A DNA stretch of 61,853 nucleotides from NCBI GenBank assembly GCA_902779085.1, contig CACYZY010000013.1:1-61853 (forward strand), in the 5' to 3' direction. Under the pieces are notes generated by a model. It saw nothing but the letters and a program-made list of their open reading frames with translations, made no database searches and was not told the DNA's origin. Below, piece after piece: positions 16,802-25,193 of this stretch (the first letter of the stretch is position 1; each line of letters opens with the position of its first letter). The position numbers and the translations under genes are program-made. This DNA is from an uncultured Bacteroidales bacterium (GTDB lineage: Bacteria; Bacteroidota; Bacteroidia; Bacteroidales; Bacteroidaceae).

Positions 16802-18172
16802 TTACTTGTTCAAAGCATCTGCATCTGCTAACGATTTGTTCAAGTCGTCTTCCGTAACACGGTAGTTCTGGAGGTTACCAGCGATATACTGATCGTAGGC
16901 AGCCATATCGATAAGACCGTGACCAGATAGGTTGAACAGAATCACTTTCTCTTCGCCAGTCTCTTTGCACTTCAAAGCTTCACGTATAGTGGCAGCGATG
17001 GCGTGACTTGACTCTGGAGCAGGGATGATACCCTCGGCACGAGCGAACAGGGTACCTGCTTCGAAAGTCTCAAGCTGTGGAATGTCAACAGCTTCCATCA
17101 GCCCGTCTTTCAACAACTGAGAGATAATGACACCTGCACCGTGGTAACGCAAACCACCAGCATGGATGTTAGCAGGGCGGAAGTTGTGGCCCAGTGTGTA
17201 CATCGGCAACAATGGAGTATAACCAGCCTCGTCACCGAAATCATATTCAAACTTTCCTCGTGTGAGCTTAGGACATGAGTCAGGCTCTGCTGCAATATAG
17301 CGTGTTTTCTTACCTTCTAAGATAGTATGGCGCATGAATGGGAAACTGATGCCGCTAAAATTAGAGCCACCACCAAAGCAGCCAATTACCATATCGGGAT
17401 ATTCACCAGCCATTTCCATCTGTTTCTCAGCTTCCAAGCCAATGATGGTCTGGTGCAGACCTACGTGGTTAAGCACAGAACCTAAAGTATATTTACACTT
17501 GGGAGTGGTAGTAGCCAACTCGATAGCCTCGGAGATAGCAGTACCCAAAGAACCCTGATGGAATGGGTCACGAGTAAGGATGTCCTTACCAGCACGGGTG
17601 GACATAGATGGTGAAGGAGTAACTTGCGCACCATATGTCTGCATGATGCTGCGGCGATATGGCTTCTGCTCATAACTGATCTTTACCTGATAAACGGCTG
17701 CTTCCAACCCGAACAAGCGGGCTGCATACGACAAAGCAGCGCCCCACTGGCCAGCACCTGTTTCGGTGGTGATGTTAGTCGTGCCTTCCATCTTAGCATA
17801 GTAAGCCTGTGGCAGAGCTGAGTTCAGTTTGTGAGAACCCATAGGGCTCACGCTCTCATTCTTGAAATATATATGTGCAGGTGTACCCAGTGCCTTTTCT
17901 AGTCCGTATGCGCGAACCAGTGGGGTACTGCGGTAATACTTATACATATCGCGTACTTCTTCAGGTATCTCAATCCATTGATCTGTCTGGTTCATTTCCT
18001 GACGACAGCATTCTTCAGGGAAGATAGGATAGAGGTCTTCCGCTTTCAATGGTTGCTTGGTAGCAGGATGAATAGGAGGCAGTGGTTTGTTTACCATGTC
18101 TGCCTGAATGTTGTACCAGTAATGTGGTATCTCCTCTTCTGGGAGAATAAATCTTTTTGTTTTGTTGCTCAT
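16802..18172 (-). CDS. trpB: TrpB2-type tryptophan synthase beta-like PLP enzyme
   Basis: A 456-residue protein, longer than the classic TrpB (about 400) and typical of TrpB2. The PLP lysine is K115 in GSHKLNSA; the phosphate-binding glycine loop GCFGGGSNFSG lies near residue 262. TrpB converts indole and serine to tryptophan. TrpB2 proteins usually stand apart from trpA and are thought to salvage indole or use other acceptors. Here no trp operon gene is adjacent, which fits TrpB2. It has its own -7 box (18203-18210) and shares a terminator with btuC. Confidence 0.9.
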   Translation of the reverse strand: MSNKTKRFILPEEEIPHYWYNIQADMVNKPLPPIHPATKQPLKAEDLYPIFPEECCRQEMNQTDQWIEIPEEVRDMYKYYRSTPLVRAYGLEKALGTPAHIYFKNESVSPMGSHKLNSALPQAYYAKMEGTTNITTETGAGQWGAALSYAARLFGLEAAVYQVKISYEQKPYRRSIMQTYGAQVTPSPSMSTRAGKDILTRDPFHQGSLGTAISEAIELATTTPKCKYTLGSVLNHVGLHQTIIGLEAEKQMEMAGEYPDMVIGCFGGGSNFSGISFPFMRHTILEGKKTRYIAAEPDSCPKLTRGKFEYDFGDEAGYTPLLPMYTLGHNFRPANIHAGGLRYHGAGVIISQLLKDGLMEAVDIPQLETFEAGTLFARAEGIIPAPESSHAIAATIREALKCKETGEEKVILFNLSGHGLIDMAAYDQYIAGNLQNYRVTEDDLNKSLADADALNK

Positions 18173-18202
18173 TGTTGTTACTTTTTATAGTGTTAAACAG
18201 CC

Positions 18203-18210
18203 ACAAAAGT
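18203..18210 (-). promoter_or_regulatory. -7 box TACTTTTG for trpB2
   Basis: Minus-strand TACTTTTG, 30 nt upstream of the trpB2 ATG, within the divergent region shared with trkH. Confidence 0.5.
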
Positions 18211-18263
18211 AATCATTATTTTTAAGTATGACGCTTTTTGCTCTGTTTTTTTGTTTATAATTC

Positions 18264-18271
18264 TACTTTTG
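18264..18271 (+). promoter_or_regulatory. -7 box TACTTTTG for trkH-trkA
   Basis: TACTTTTG, with a TTTTTG upstream at 18235-18240, 36 nt before the trkH ATG. Confidence 0.45.
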
Positions 18272-18307
18272 ATTATGTTTGCTTGTTATTAGTGCAAGTG
18301 ACAATCC

Positions 18308-20137
18308 ATGAAATTATCTGACAATAAATATATACTCTACCGCCATCGTTGGATTTATCCTTATATAAGGTTGCTCTTAGGCGTTACTCGCTTCCTTGCT
18401 GTAGTAGCAGCTTTGTTGCTGATTGTGGCTGTGATATATGAGCATGGTTTTGTCATCTCACATAGCGATGCACTGATGTTGAATCGGGTGTATCATGGCG
18501 TATGGGTAGTGTTCTTAGTGGATATTATTTCGCATCTGTTGCTTCAGTTTGGCAATACTCGGCAACAGATGAATGTCATGTCATGGATCTTGGTAGTGAT
18601 GTATCTGTTGACACTGGTGCCTGTTATCTTCCACCAACCTGATGATGGCCCTATTAAGCAATTCTGGCTACTGATGAGCAGCAAAGGCTATCATGTAGGA
18701 ATGAGTCTGGTATTGGCGTTTGTCACTTTGTCCAGAGGCTTTACCTATTTACTAAGTCGCAGAGCCAATCCGTCACTCATGTTAGCCATTAGTTTCCTGT
18801 TTATCATTCTTGTTGGTGCAGGCTTGTTGTTGCTGCCACGATGCACCTACAATGGTATCTCGTGGATAGATGCGCTGTTCCTATCAACCAGTGCAGTGTG
18901 TGTTACTGGTATGAGTCCCATTGATATTACGCAGACCTTCACAGAGCCAGGGATGGTGGTGCTGATGCTGTTGTTCCAGGTAGGAGGCTTGGGTGTGATG
19001 ACATTCACCAGCTTCTTTACTTTGTTTTTTATGGGCAACACCAGTATCTACAACCGTATGATGGTGCGCGATATGGTGAGTGGCAGTTCGCTCAACTCTT
19101 TGCTCTCCACGTTGTTGTATATTCTGAGTTTCACGTTGGTCATTGAAGGGGTGGGTGCTTTTGTGGTGTGGACTGATATCCATGGAACCCTGGGATATGA
19201 TTTGGTAGATGAGATAAAGTTCTCGGTGTTCCACGCCGTATCCGCATTCTGTAACGCAGGCTTCAGCACTTTGCCCGATGGCTTGGCTAACCCATTGGTT
19301 TTTGGTAACCATGCACCGTTCTATCTTTATATATCAGTACTGGTGATACTGGGTGGCATAGGTTTTCCCATCCTGGTGAACTTTAAAGATGCATTGGTAT
19401 TCCAGTTGCATAGGATTTGGACACTGGTACGTCATCATCGTTGGGAGGGGCGCAAGTTGTACCATAACTATAACCTCAATACACGCATTGTCCTTCTCAT
19501 GACCATCTTCCTGCTTACAGTGCCTACCATTTGTTTTGCGGTGCTGGAGTGGAACGGTGCATTGCTGGGCCTTACAACAGAAGATAAACTCACACATGCA
19601 TTCTTTATGGCGGTGTGTCCCCGATCGGCAGGCTTTACTGCAATAGATCCATTGACATGGAGCACATCATCCATGATTATCTTTGCTGTATTGATGTGGA
19701 TAGGTGGCGGTGCTCAATCTACAGCAGGTGGTATCAAGGTTAATACCTTTGCAGTGATGTTACTCAACTTGAAATCGATGTTACGTGGGTCCGAAAGGGT
19801 TGAAATCTTTCATCGTGAGTTGTCAGCCAGCTCCATCCGACGCTCTAACACTACAGTGCTGCTTTCGATTGCAGCCTTGGGATTGGCGATATTTATCATG
19901 AATTTGCTAGAACCAGAGATACCCCTCCGTTTCGTGTTCTTTGAATGTTTGGGAGCTTTGACTACCGATGGTGTAGGTTTGGGCGCTACTTCGATGTTAC
20001 ATGACGAGGGTAGGTTGTTTATGATACCACTGATGTTTATTGGCCGTTTGGGCATGATAACTATCATGATGGGCTTGGTTAAGCAGAAGAAGGTAGTGAA
20101 CTATCGCTATCCAAGTGGCGAGATTATTATAAATTAA
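18308..20137 (+). CDS. trkH: TrkH/KtrB-family potassium uptake protein
   Basis: A 609-residue membrane protein with four M1-P-M2-type repeats. Visible filter-like loops are STSAVCVTGMSP (near 197), SAFCNAGFST (near 313), CPRSAGFT (near 438) and CLGALTTDGVGLG (near 547). It is about 120 residues longer than typical TrkH because of an extra N-terminal part with several hydrophobic segments. It transports K+ across the inner membrane together with the TrkA-type protein encoded 33 nt downstream. The pair is a self-contained Ktr/Trk system. Confidence 0.92.
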   Translation: MKLSDNKYILYRHRWIYPYIRLLLGVTRFLAVVAALLLIVAVIYEHGFVISHSDALMLNRVYHGVWVVFLVDIISHLLLQFGNTRQQMNVMSWILVVMYLLTLVPVIFHQPDDGPIKQFWLLMSSKGYHVGMSLVLAFVTLSRGFTYLLSRRANPSLMLAISFLFIILVGAGLLLLPRCTYNGISWIDALFLSTSAVCVTGMSPIDITQTFTEPGMVVLMLLFQVGGLGVMTFTSFFTLFFMGNTSIYNRMMVRDMVSGSSLNSLLSTLLYILSFTLVIEGVGAFVVWTDIHGTLGYDLVDEIKFSVFHAVSAFCNAGFSTLPDGLANPLVFGNHAPFYLYISVLVILGGIGFPILVNFKDALVFQLHRIWTLVRHHRWEGRKLYHNYNLNTRIVLLMTIFLLTVPTICFAVLEWNGALLGLTTEDKLTHAFFMAVCPRSAGFTAIDPLTWSTSSMIIFAVLMWIGGGAQSTAGGIKVNTFAVMLLNLKSMLRGSERVEIFHRELSASSIRRSNTTVLLSIAALGLAIFIMNLLEPEIPLRFVFFECLGALTTDGVGLGATSMLHDEGRLFMIPLMFIGRLGMITIMMGLVKQKKVVNYRYPSGEIIIN

Positions 20138-20170
20138 ACAAGGCAAACGAATCATTAGGAGATTATAGAT

Positions 20171-20857
20171 ATGAAGTATATTGTTATTGGTTTAGGTGAC
20201 TATGGTTATGCACTGGCAGAGGAGTTGGCTACAGTGGGCCATGAGGTGATAGGTGTAGATATTAAGCCATCCCATGTAGAACCATTGAAGGAAAAGTTGG
20301 CTGCAGCTTTTGTGATGGATGCTACCGATGAACAGGCGCTCGCTGCTTTGCCTTTGCGCAATGTCGATGCCGTGATAGTGGCGATAGGAGAGAATTTTGG
20401 CGTGTCGGTACGTGTGACAGCCTTGCTGAAGCAGATGAAGGTAGAACATATTTTTGCCCGTGCCAACGACGAGGTGCATCGTTCGGTGATGCAGGCTTTC
20501 GGCATCGAGAAGATATTGTCGCCAGAGGCTGATGCCGCCCATGATTTGGTGGAGATTATTGAATTTGGCTATGATATTGAGACCTACCATGTTGATAAAG
20601 ACCATGCAGTGGTAAAGTTCATAGTACCAGATAAGCTGATTGGTTATTCGGTGCCACAACTACATTTGATGGAAGAGTTCGGCTTGCGACTGATTGCAAC
20701 CATTCGTGGCAAGGTGAAGAAAAACACATTGGGCATTAGCTATACTGAGCGTAATGTATTGGTAGATGCCCCTGATGACTTGGCCTTGGAAGAAGGTGAC
20801 CAGCTCGTAATATTCGGCAAGTTCTCCAATTTCCGTCGCTTCTGGAATGCTTTGTAA
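20171..20857 (+). CDS. trkA: KtrA/TrkA-type regulatory subunit of K+ uptake
   Basis: A 228-residue cytosolic protein. The N-terminal Rossmann fold has GLGDYGYALAEEL (residues 7-19) and D30 as the adenine-ribose acidic residue. The TrkA-C domain occupies about 140-225, ending EEGDQLVIFGK. One RCK unit of this length is the KtrA form rather than the duplicated E. coli TrkA. It gates the TrkH subunit in response to nucleotides. It follows trkH closely on the same strand, so they are co-transcribed. Confidence 0.92.
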   Translation: MKYIVIGLGDYGYALAEELATVGHEVIGVDIKPSHVEPLKEKLAAAFVMDATDEQALAALPLRNVDAVIVAIGENFGVSVRVTALLKQMKVEHIFARANDEVHRSVMQAFGIEKILSPEADAAHDLVEIIEFGYDIETYHVDKDHAVVKFIVPDKLIGYSVPQLHLMEEFGLRLIATIRGKVKKNTLGISYTERNVLVDAPDDLALEEGDQLVIFGKFSNFRRFWNAL

Positions 20858-20944
20858 TAGAAGTATAATGTAAGTAATAAAAGGATGTAGAAAGTCTTCA
20901 TTTGGGTATAAAGGTTGCTCTTTTTAAAAATAGTTGCCAAAACA

Positions 20945-20976
20945 TTTGCGTATCCCAAAACTTTCTCCTACATTTG
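20945..20976 (+). promoter_or_regulatory. Promoter of tRNA-Ser(GCT)
   Basis: TTTG at 20945-20948 and TACATTTG at 20969-20976, spaced 20 nt, just upstream of the tRNA. A small CCGCA/TGCGG stem (20980-21000) lies in the leader. Confidence 0.6.
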
Positions 20977-21003
20977 CACCGCATTTGAGAGCAAGTGCGG
21001 ATT

Positions 21004-21090
21004 GGAAGTTTGGGTGAGTGGCTGAAACCAGCAGTTTGCTAAACTGCCGTACGGGTAACCGTACCGGGGGTTCGAATCCCCCAGCTTCCG
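21004..21090 (+). tRNA. tRNA-Ser (anticodon GCT)
   Basis: Acceptor GGAAGTT/AGCTTCC with discriminator G; anticodon loop TTGCTAA gives GCT. A long variable arm (CCGTACGGGTAACCGTACCGG region) is typical of serine tRNAs, and the T-loop TTCGAAT is present. CCA is not encoded. Confidence 0.97.
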
Positions 21091-21091
21091 C

Positions 21092-21122
21092 AAAAAAGGC
21101 TGGATTCTTTCCAGCCTTTTTT
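21092..21122 (+). terminator. Terminator after tRNA-Ser(GCT)
   Basis: AAAAAAGGCTGG, loop ATTCTTT, CCAGCCTTTTTT: a perfect 12-bp stem including the A/T tracts. Confidence 0.9.
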
Positions 21123-21170
21123 GTGTAAGTCCTGAATGCTTGTTCTCTCTTATCTTTACTTATCTTTATT

Positions 21171-21653
21171 TTACTCCATGTCATCAGCCGTAAAGCAAAG
21201 GGGCAGCAAATCTTCTACCTTGGACAGTTCATAGATGCCTTCTGTGCCATAGAGCAGGATGCGCAATGGTACACCTCCACGCCACTGACTTTCCAGCATC
21301 ACCTGACGACAGGCACCACAGGGCGAAACAGGTTGCTCTACAAAGTTGCCGCTTTCGTTGCGGGCAGCGATGGCGATGGTGGTTACTGCCACGTCGGGAT
21401 ATTGTGAGTTGGCATAGAACAGGGTGGTGCGCTCGGCACAAAGTCCCGAAGGATAGGCGGCATTCTCCTGGTTGGAACCGCATACTATCTCACCATTAGT
21501 CAGTAAGGCTGCTGCTCCTACAGAGAAATGGGAATAGGGGGCATAGCTATGATAGGTCATCTCCTTGGCCTTGTCAATTAGCTGACAGTCGGCCTCGCTC
21601 AGTTCTTCATAGTCATACACTTTAAGGGGTATCTCTATCTTGTTTTCTTTCAT
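21171..21653 (-). CDS. cdd: Cytidine deaminase
   Basis: A 160-residue protein of the homotetrameric cytidine deaminase class. The zinc ligands and catalytic glutamate are visible as C72-A-E74 and PCGAC (C112, C115). It deaminates cytidine and deoxycytidine to uridine and deoxyuridine in pyrimidine salvage, in the cytosol. Length is normal, slightly extended at the N-terminus. It is divergent from the glucosaminidase gene, each with its own -7 box in the shared region. Confidence 0.95.
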   Translation of the reverse strand: MKENKIEIPLKVYDYEELSEADCQLIDKAKEMTYHSYAPYSHFSVGAAALLTNGEIVCGSNQENAAYPSGLCAERTTLFYANSQYPDVAVTTIAIAARNESGNFVEQPVSPCGACRQVMLESQWRGGVPLRILLYGTEGIYELSKVEDLLPLCFTADDME

Positions 21654-21675
21654 GGATTATGTGTGTTTTCTGTTA

Positions 21676-21683
21676 CAAATATA
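21676..21683 (-). promoter_or_regulatory. -7 box TATATTTG for cdd
   Basis: Minus-strand TATATTTG, 22 nt from the cdd ATG. Confidence 0.55.
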
Positions 21684-21705
21684 TAAAAGGAATTGCATAT
21701 TTCAA

Positions 21706-21713
21706 TATTTTTG
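21706..21713 (+). promoter_or_regulatory. -7 box TATTTTTG for the glucosaminidase gene
   Basis: TATTTTTG predicts transcription from about 21720. This rules out the upstream in-frame start at 21659 and favours the GTG at 21752. Confidence 0.55.
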
Positions 21714-21751
21714 CTGAATTTTGTTGCCTGAAACTAAAACTACTTATTAGC

Positions 21752-22672
21752 GTGAAGCACATCAGAGAATCTCTCATCCTGGCATGCTTTGTGATGGTGG
21801 CAATTACCGCCAATGCACAACGTCGCCAAGCCAGTTACAATAACTACATCAAGCAATATGCCCCTTTGGCAGTAGAACAGATGAAGCAGCACAACGTGCC
21901 TGCCAGCATCACTTTGGCACAAGGACTGTTGGAAAGCGGTGCAGGGTTGAGTACGTTGTCAACCAAAAGTAATAACCACTTTGGTATAAAGTGCGGCACT
22001 GGTTGGCGTGGCAGAAGCGTGCGGGCCAATGATGATGCGCCTAACGAGTGTTTTAGGGCTTACCGTAAAGTGGAGGACTCCTATGAAGACCACTCATTGT
22101 TTTTGGTGGGTAACCAACGCTATGCATCTCTGTTTAAGTTAAAAAAGACTGACTATAAAGGTTGGGCGCGTGGCTTGAAGAAGGCTGGGTATGCTACTGA
22201 CCCTTCGTATGCCAACAAACTCATTACCATTATTGAGACCTACGACTTGTATAAATACGACAATGATGGCATGAGCAAGCGTGAGGCCAAGAAGTGGCAG
22301 AAATTGCTCAAGAAGAAACCTTGGCTGGCCAATCCGCATGATGTCTATATTGCTAATGGACTGGCGTATGTGGTGGCTCGCGATGGCGATTCTTTCCAGT
22401 TGTTGGGTGGTGAGTTTGAAATCAGTTGGAAGAAACTTGTCAAGTTTAATGACCTGCAACGTGACTATACACTGGAAGAGGGTGATGTCATCTACTTGAA
22501 GGAAAAGAACAAGAAAACTGTTGCTGATGTGATTTATCATGAGGTGCGTGAGGGTGACTCCATGCATAGCATCTCGCAGATATATGGCGTGCGGCTGAAG
22601 ACTTTGTATAAGCTGAACCGTATGGCCAACGACCATATCCCAGAGGTGGGAGAGCGCGTGTGGTTAAAATAA
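21752..22672 (+). CDS. Secreted LysM glucosaminidase-type murein hydrolase
   Basis: Signal peptide (about 21 residues, ending ANAQ), then an N-acetylglucosaminidase/FlgJ-type domain with ASITLAQGLLESGAG, NHFGIKC and a YEDHSLFL block, and a C-terminal LysM domain (about the last 50 residues, HEVREGDSMHSISQIYG). It should cleave peptidoglycan glycan strands in the periplasm, with LysM binding the wall. The frame extends to 21659, but the promoter at 21706 and the signal peptide favour a GTG start at 21752. It is a monocistronic unit. Confidence 0.88.
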   Translation: MKHIRESLILACFVMVAITANAQRRQASYNNYIKQYAPLAVEQMKQHNVPASITLAQGLLESGAGLSTLSTKSNNHFGIKCGTGWRGRSVRANDDAPNECFRAYRKVEDSYEDHSLFLVGNQRYASLFKLKKTDYKGWARGLKKAGYATDPSYANKLITIIETYDLYKYDNDGMSKREAKKWQKLLKKKPWLANPHDVYIANGLAYVVARDGDSFQLLGGEFEISWKKLVKFNDLQRDYTLEEGDVIYLKEKNKKTVADVIYHEVREGDSMHSISQIYGVRLKTLYKLNRMANDHIPEVGERVWLK

Positions 22673-22684
22673 AGATACTAAAAG

Positions 22685-22716
22685 TTTGGTTATGCTTACA
22701 ATTTGCGCTATCTTTG
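22685..22716 (+). promoter_or_regulatory. Promoter of the aminotransferase / permease pair
   Basis: TTTG at 22685-22688 and TATCTTTG at 22709-22716, spaced 20 nt: an excellent Bacteroidales promoter 29 nt before the ATG. Confidence 0.7.
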
Positions 22717-22744
22717 CACCTAATTTATAACAAGCAATACTTTT

Positions 22745-23944
22745 ATGCCGAAAATTTCCATACGAGGCACCGAGATGCCCGCATCACCTATCAGGAAATT
22801 GGCTCCATTGGCTTATGAAGCTAAAAGCAGGGGAGTCAAAGTATATCACCTGAATATCGGTCAGCCTGACCTGCCCACTCCGCAGTGTGCTTTAGATGCC
22901 ATCAAGAATATCGATCGTAAGATTTTGGAATACAGCCCGAGTCAAGGCTACTTGAGTTATCGACAGAAACTTACTGGCTATTATGCCAAATACAATATCA
23001 ATTTAACTGCAGATGATATCATCATCACCTCTGGCGGTTCAGAGGCAGTATTGTTTGCTTTCCTTTCTTGCCTGAATCCAGGTGACGAGATTATTGTTCC
23101 TGAACCAGCATACGCCAACTATATGGCTTTCGCTATTTCGGCAGGAGCTAAGATACGCACTGTGACCACCACCATTGAGGAAGGTTTTTCTCTTCCGAAG
23201 GTGGAGAAGTTTGAAGAACTGATTAATGAGCGCACACGTGCCATTCTGATTTGTAATCCTAACAACCCAACAGGTTATCTCTATACTCGCCGTGAGATGA
23301 ACCAGATACGTGACTTGGTGAAAAAATACGATCTCTTCCTGTTTTCAGATGAGGTGTATCGTGAGTTCATATATACTGGTTCGCCTTATATCTCGGCTTG
23401 TCACTTGGAAGGCATTGAGCAGAATGTGGTACTGATTGACTCTGTGTCGAAGCGCTATTCTGAGTGCGGTATCCGCATTGGTGCCTTGATTACTAAAAAC
23501 GCTGAGATACGTGCTGCCGTGATGAAGTTCTGCCAGGCCCGATTGAGTCCGCCTTTGATTGGACAGATTGCTGCAGAGGCATCATTGGATGTGCCTGAGG
23601 AATATTTGCGTGAGACCTACGATGAGTATGTGGAACGACGCAAGTGCCTGATTGACGGTTTGAACCGTATTCCTGGCGTGTATTCTCCTATACCAATGGG
23701 TGCTTTCTATACAGTAGCCAAATTGCCAGTTGATGATGCAGAGAAGTTCTGTATGTGGTGTCTTACCGACTTCAATTTCGAGGGCGAAACTGTGATGATG
23801 GCTCCTGCATCGGGATTCTATACCACTCCTGGTATTGGTAGGGATGAGGTGCGCATTGCTTATGTGCTGAAGAAGAATGACCTTTTCAGGGCCTTGTTCG
23901 TGCTGCAGAAAGCGTTGGAGGCATATCCTGGAAGAACCATCTAA
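22745..23944 (+). CDS. Class I/II PLP-dependent aminotransferase
   Basis: A 399-residue cytosolic aminotransferase of the aspartate aminotransferase fold (subfamily I). NPNNPTGYLY (near 176) is the substrate/PLP region, the SDEVYREF aspartate binds the PLP ring nitrogen, the PLP lysine is in SVSKRYSECGIRIG (near 235), and the C-terminal GRDEVRIAYVL arginine binds the carboxylate. The precise amino donor cannot be read from sequence; aspartate, aromatic or alanine transamination are all possible. It lies 3 nt upstream of the LolC/E-type permease gene, so the two are co-transcribed though functionally unrelated. Confidence 0.88.
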   Translation: MPKISIRGTEMPASPIRKLAPLAYEAKSRGVKVYHLNIGQPDLPTPQCALDAIKNIDRKILEYSPSQGYLSYRQKLTGYYAKYNINLTADDIIITSGGSEAVLFAFLSCLNPGDEIIVPEPAYANYMAFAISAGAKIRTVTTTIEEGFSLPKVEKFEELINERTRAILICNPNNPTGYLYTRREMNQIRDLVKKYDLFLFSDEVYREFIYTGSPYISACHLEGIEQNVVLIDSVSKRYSECGIRIGALITKNAEIRAAVMKFCQARLSPPLIGQIAAEASLDVPEEYLRETYDEYVERRKCLIDGLNRIPGVYSPIPMGAFYTVAKLPVDDAEKFCMWCLTDFNFEGETVMMAPASGFYTTPGIGRDEVRIAYVLKKNDLFRALFVLQKALEAYPGRTI

Positions 23945-23947
23945 CAG

Positions 23948-25192
23948 ATGAATCTCCCCCTTTTCATCGCGAAACGTATTTATAATGGACCTGCCTTGTC
24001 TAAGCAGGTCTCTCGTCCTGCTGTCATCATATCCATGATTGGCATAGCCATCGGATTGGCTGTGATGATTATTGCTGTGTCGGTGATAACTGGCTTCAAG
24101 AGTGAGATAAGGAGCAAGGTAACGGGATTTGCATCCCATTTATTGGTGACCGATGTCAATGCGGTGATGGGGGATGAGTCAACGCCTGTTATATTTAATG
24201 ACAGTTTGCAGTCACTGCTTTCAGCCCATCCTCAAGTGGCACATGTGCAACACTATTCGCAAAAGGCGGGTATGATGAAGACGATCGACTCCTTTCAAGG
24301 GGTGGTGGCTAAGGGCATAGGACCCGACTACCAGACCGACTTCCTTAGGCAACATATCATACAAGGTGAACTCACTCAGTTTAGTGATACAGCATCTTCC
24401 AACACTGTGCTTATCTCAAAGGTACTGGCTGATAAGTTGCAGCTCAAGGTGGGTGACAAAGTGGATACCTATTTCTTCGATGATAATATCAGGGCGAGAA
24501 AGTTGCTGGTGACTGGCATCTATGAAACCCATTTTTCGGCTTTCGATGGACTTTATGTGTTTACCGACTTATATATGGTGAACCGCTTGAACCATTGGGA
24601 CAGCGACGAGGCCTCTGGCGTTGAGGTGAAGTTAAAAGATGATGGGGCATTGGAGCAGACCACTTTTGAGTTGGGCACTTTGCTGAATGACTTTTCCGAT
24701 AGGAATGGTACCCGCTATGGAGTAGTAAATGTGGAGCAACAGAACCCTGCTGTGTTCTCTTGGCTGGAGGTGCTGGATGTGAATATATGGGTAATCTTGG
24801 TGCTGATGATAGGTATTGCAGGTTTTACGATGATTGCTGGACTACTCATTATCATCATTGAACGTACGCAGATGATTGGCGTGTTGAAGTCGTTGGGCGC
24901 CAACAACACCACCATCCGTCATCTCTTCCTCTGGCTATCGGTGTTCTTGATAGGCAGGGGCATGCTGTGGGGCAACATCATTGGCCTGACATTTTATTTC
25001 GTGCAGCGATACACTGGTCTTTTTACGCTTGATCCAACTACCTATTATATGGATAAGGTGCCAGTATCGCTGAGCATTCCTGTATGGTTGCTCTTAAACA
25101 TTGGCACCCTGCTTATCTCGGTCTTGATGCTGGTGGGACCTTCCTATATCGTGGCTCGCATCCTTCCAGCCAATTCAATGCGTTACGAATAA
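23948..25192 (+). CDS. FtsX/LolC-LolE-type ABC transporter permease
   Basis: A 414-residue membrane protein with one N-terminal helix (about 25-47), a large periplasmic MacB-like domain (about 50-260) and three C-terminal helices (near 275, 325 and 380). This is the topology of LolC/LolE and FtsX/MacB permeases. In Bacteroidetes single homologues are thought to form the lipoprotein-releasing Lol complex. No ATPase (LolD) gene is adjacent, so the partner is encoded elsewhere. It converges with the outer-membrane receptor gene, 1 nt between stops. Confidence 0.85.
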   Translation: MNLPLFIAKRIYNGPALSKQVSRPAVIISMIGIAIGLAVMIIAVSVITGFKSEIRSKVTGFASHLLVTDVNAVMGDESTPVIFNDSLQSLLSAHPQVAHVQHYSQKAGMMKTIDSFQGVVAKGIGPDYQTDFLRQHIIQGELTQFSDTASSNTVLISKVLADKLQLKVGDKVDTYFFDDNIRARKLLVTGIYETHFSAFDGLYVFTDLYMVNRLNHWDSDEASGVEVKLKDDGALEQTTFELGTLLNDFSDRNGTRYGVVNVEQQNPAVFSWLEVLDVNIWVILVLMIGIAGFTMIAGLLIIIIERTQMIGVLKSLGANNTTIRHLFLWLSVFLIGRGMLWGNIIGLTFYFVQRYTGLFTLDPTTYYMDKVPVSLSIPVWLLLNIGTLLISVLMLVGPSYIVARILPANSMRYE

Positions 25193-25193
25193 T

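Noticed and set aside
20924-21184. 86-aa minus-strand frame over tRNA-Ser(GCT)
   Set aside because: It overlaps the tRNA and its terminator completely; tRNA structure explains the sequence.
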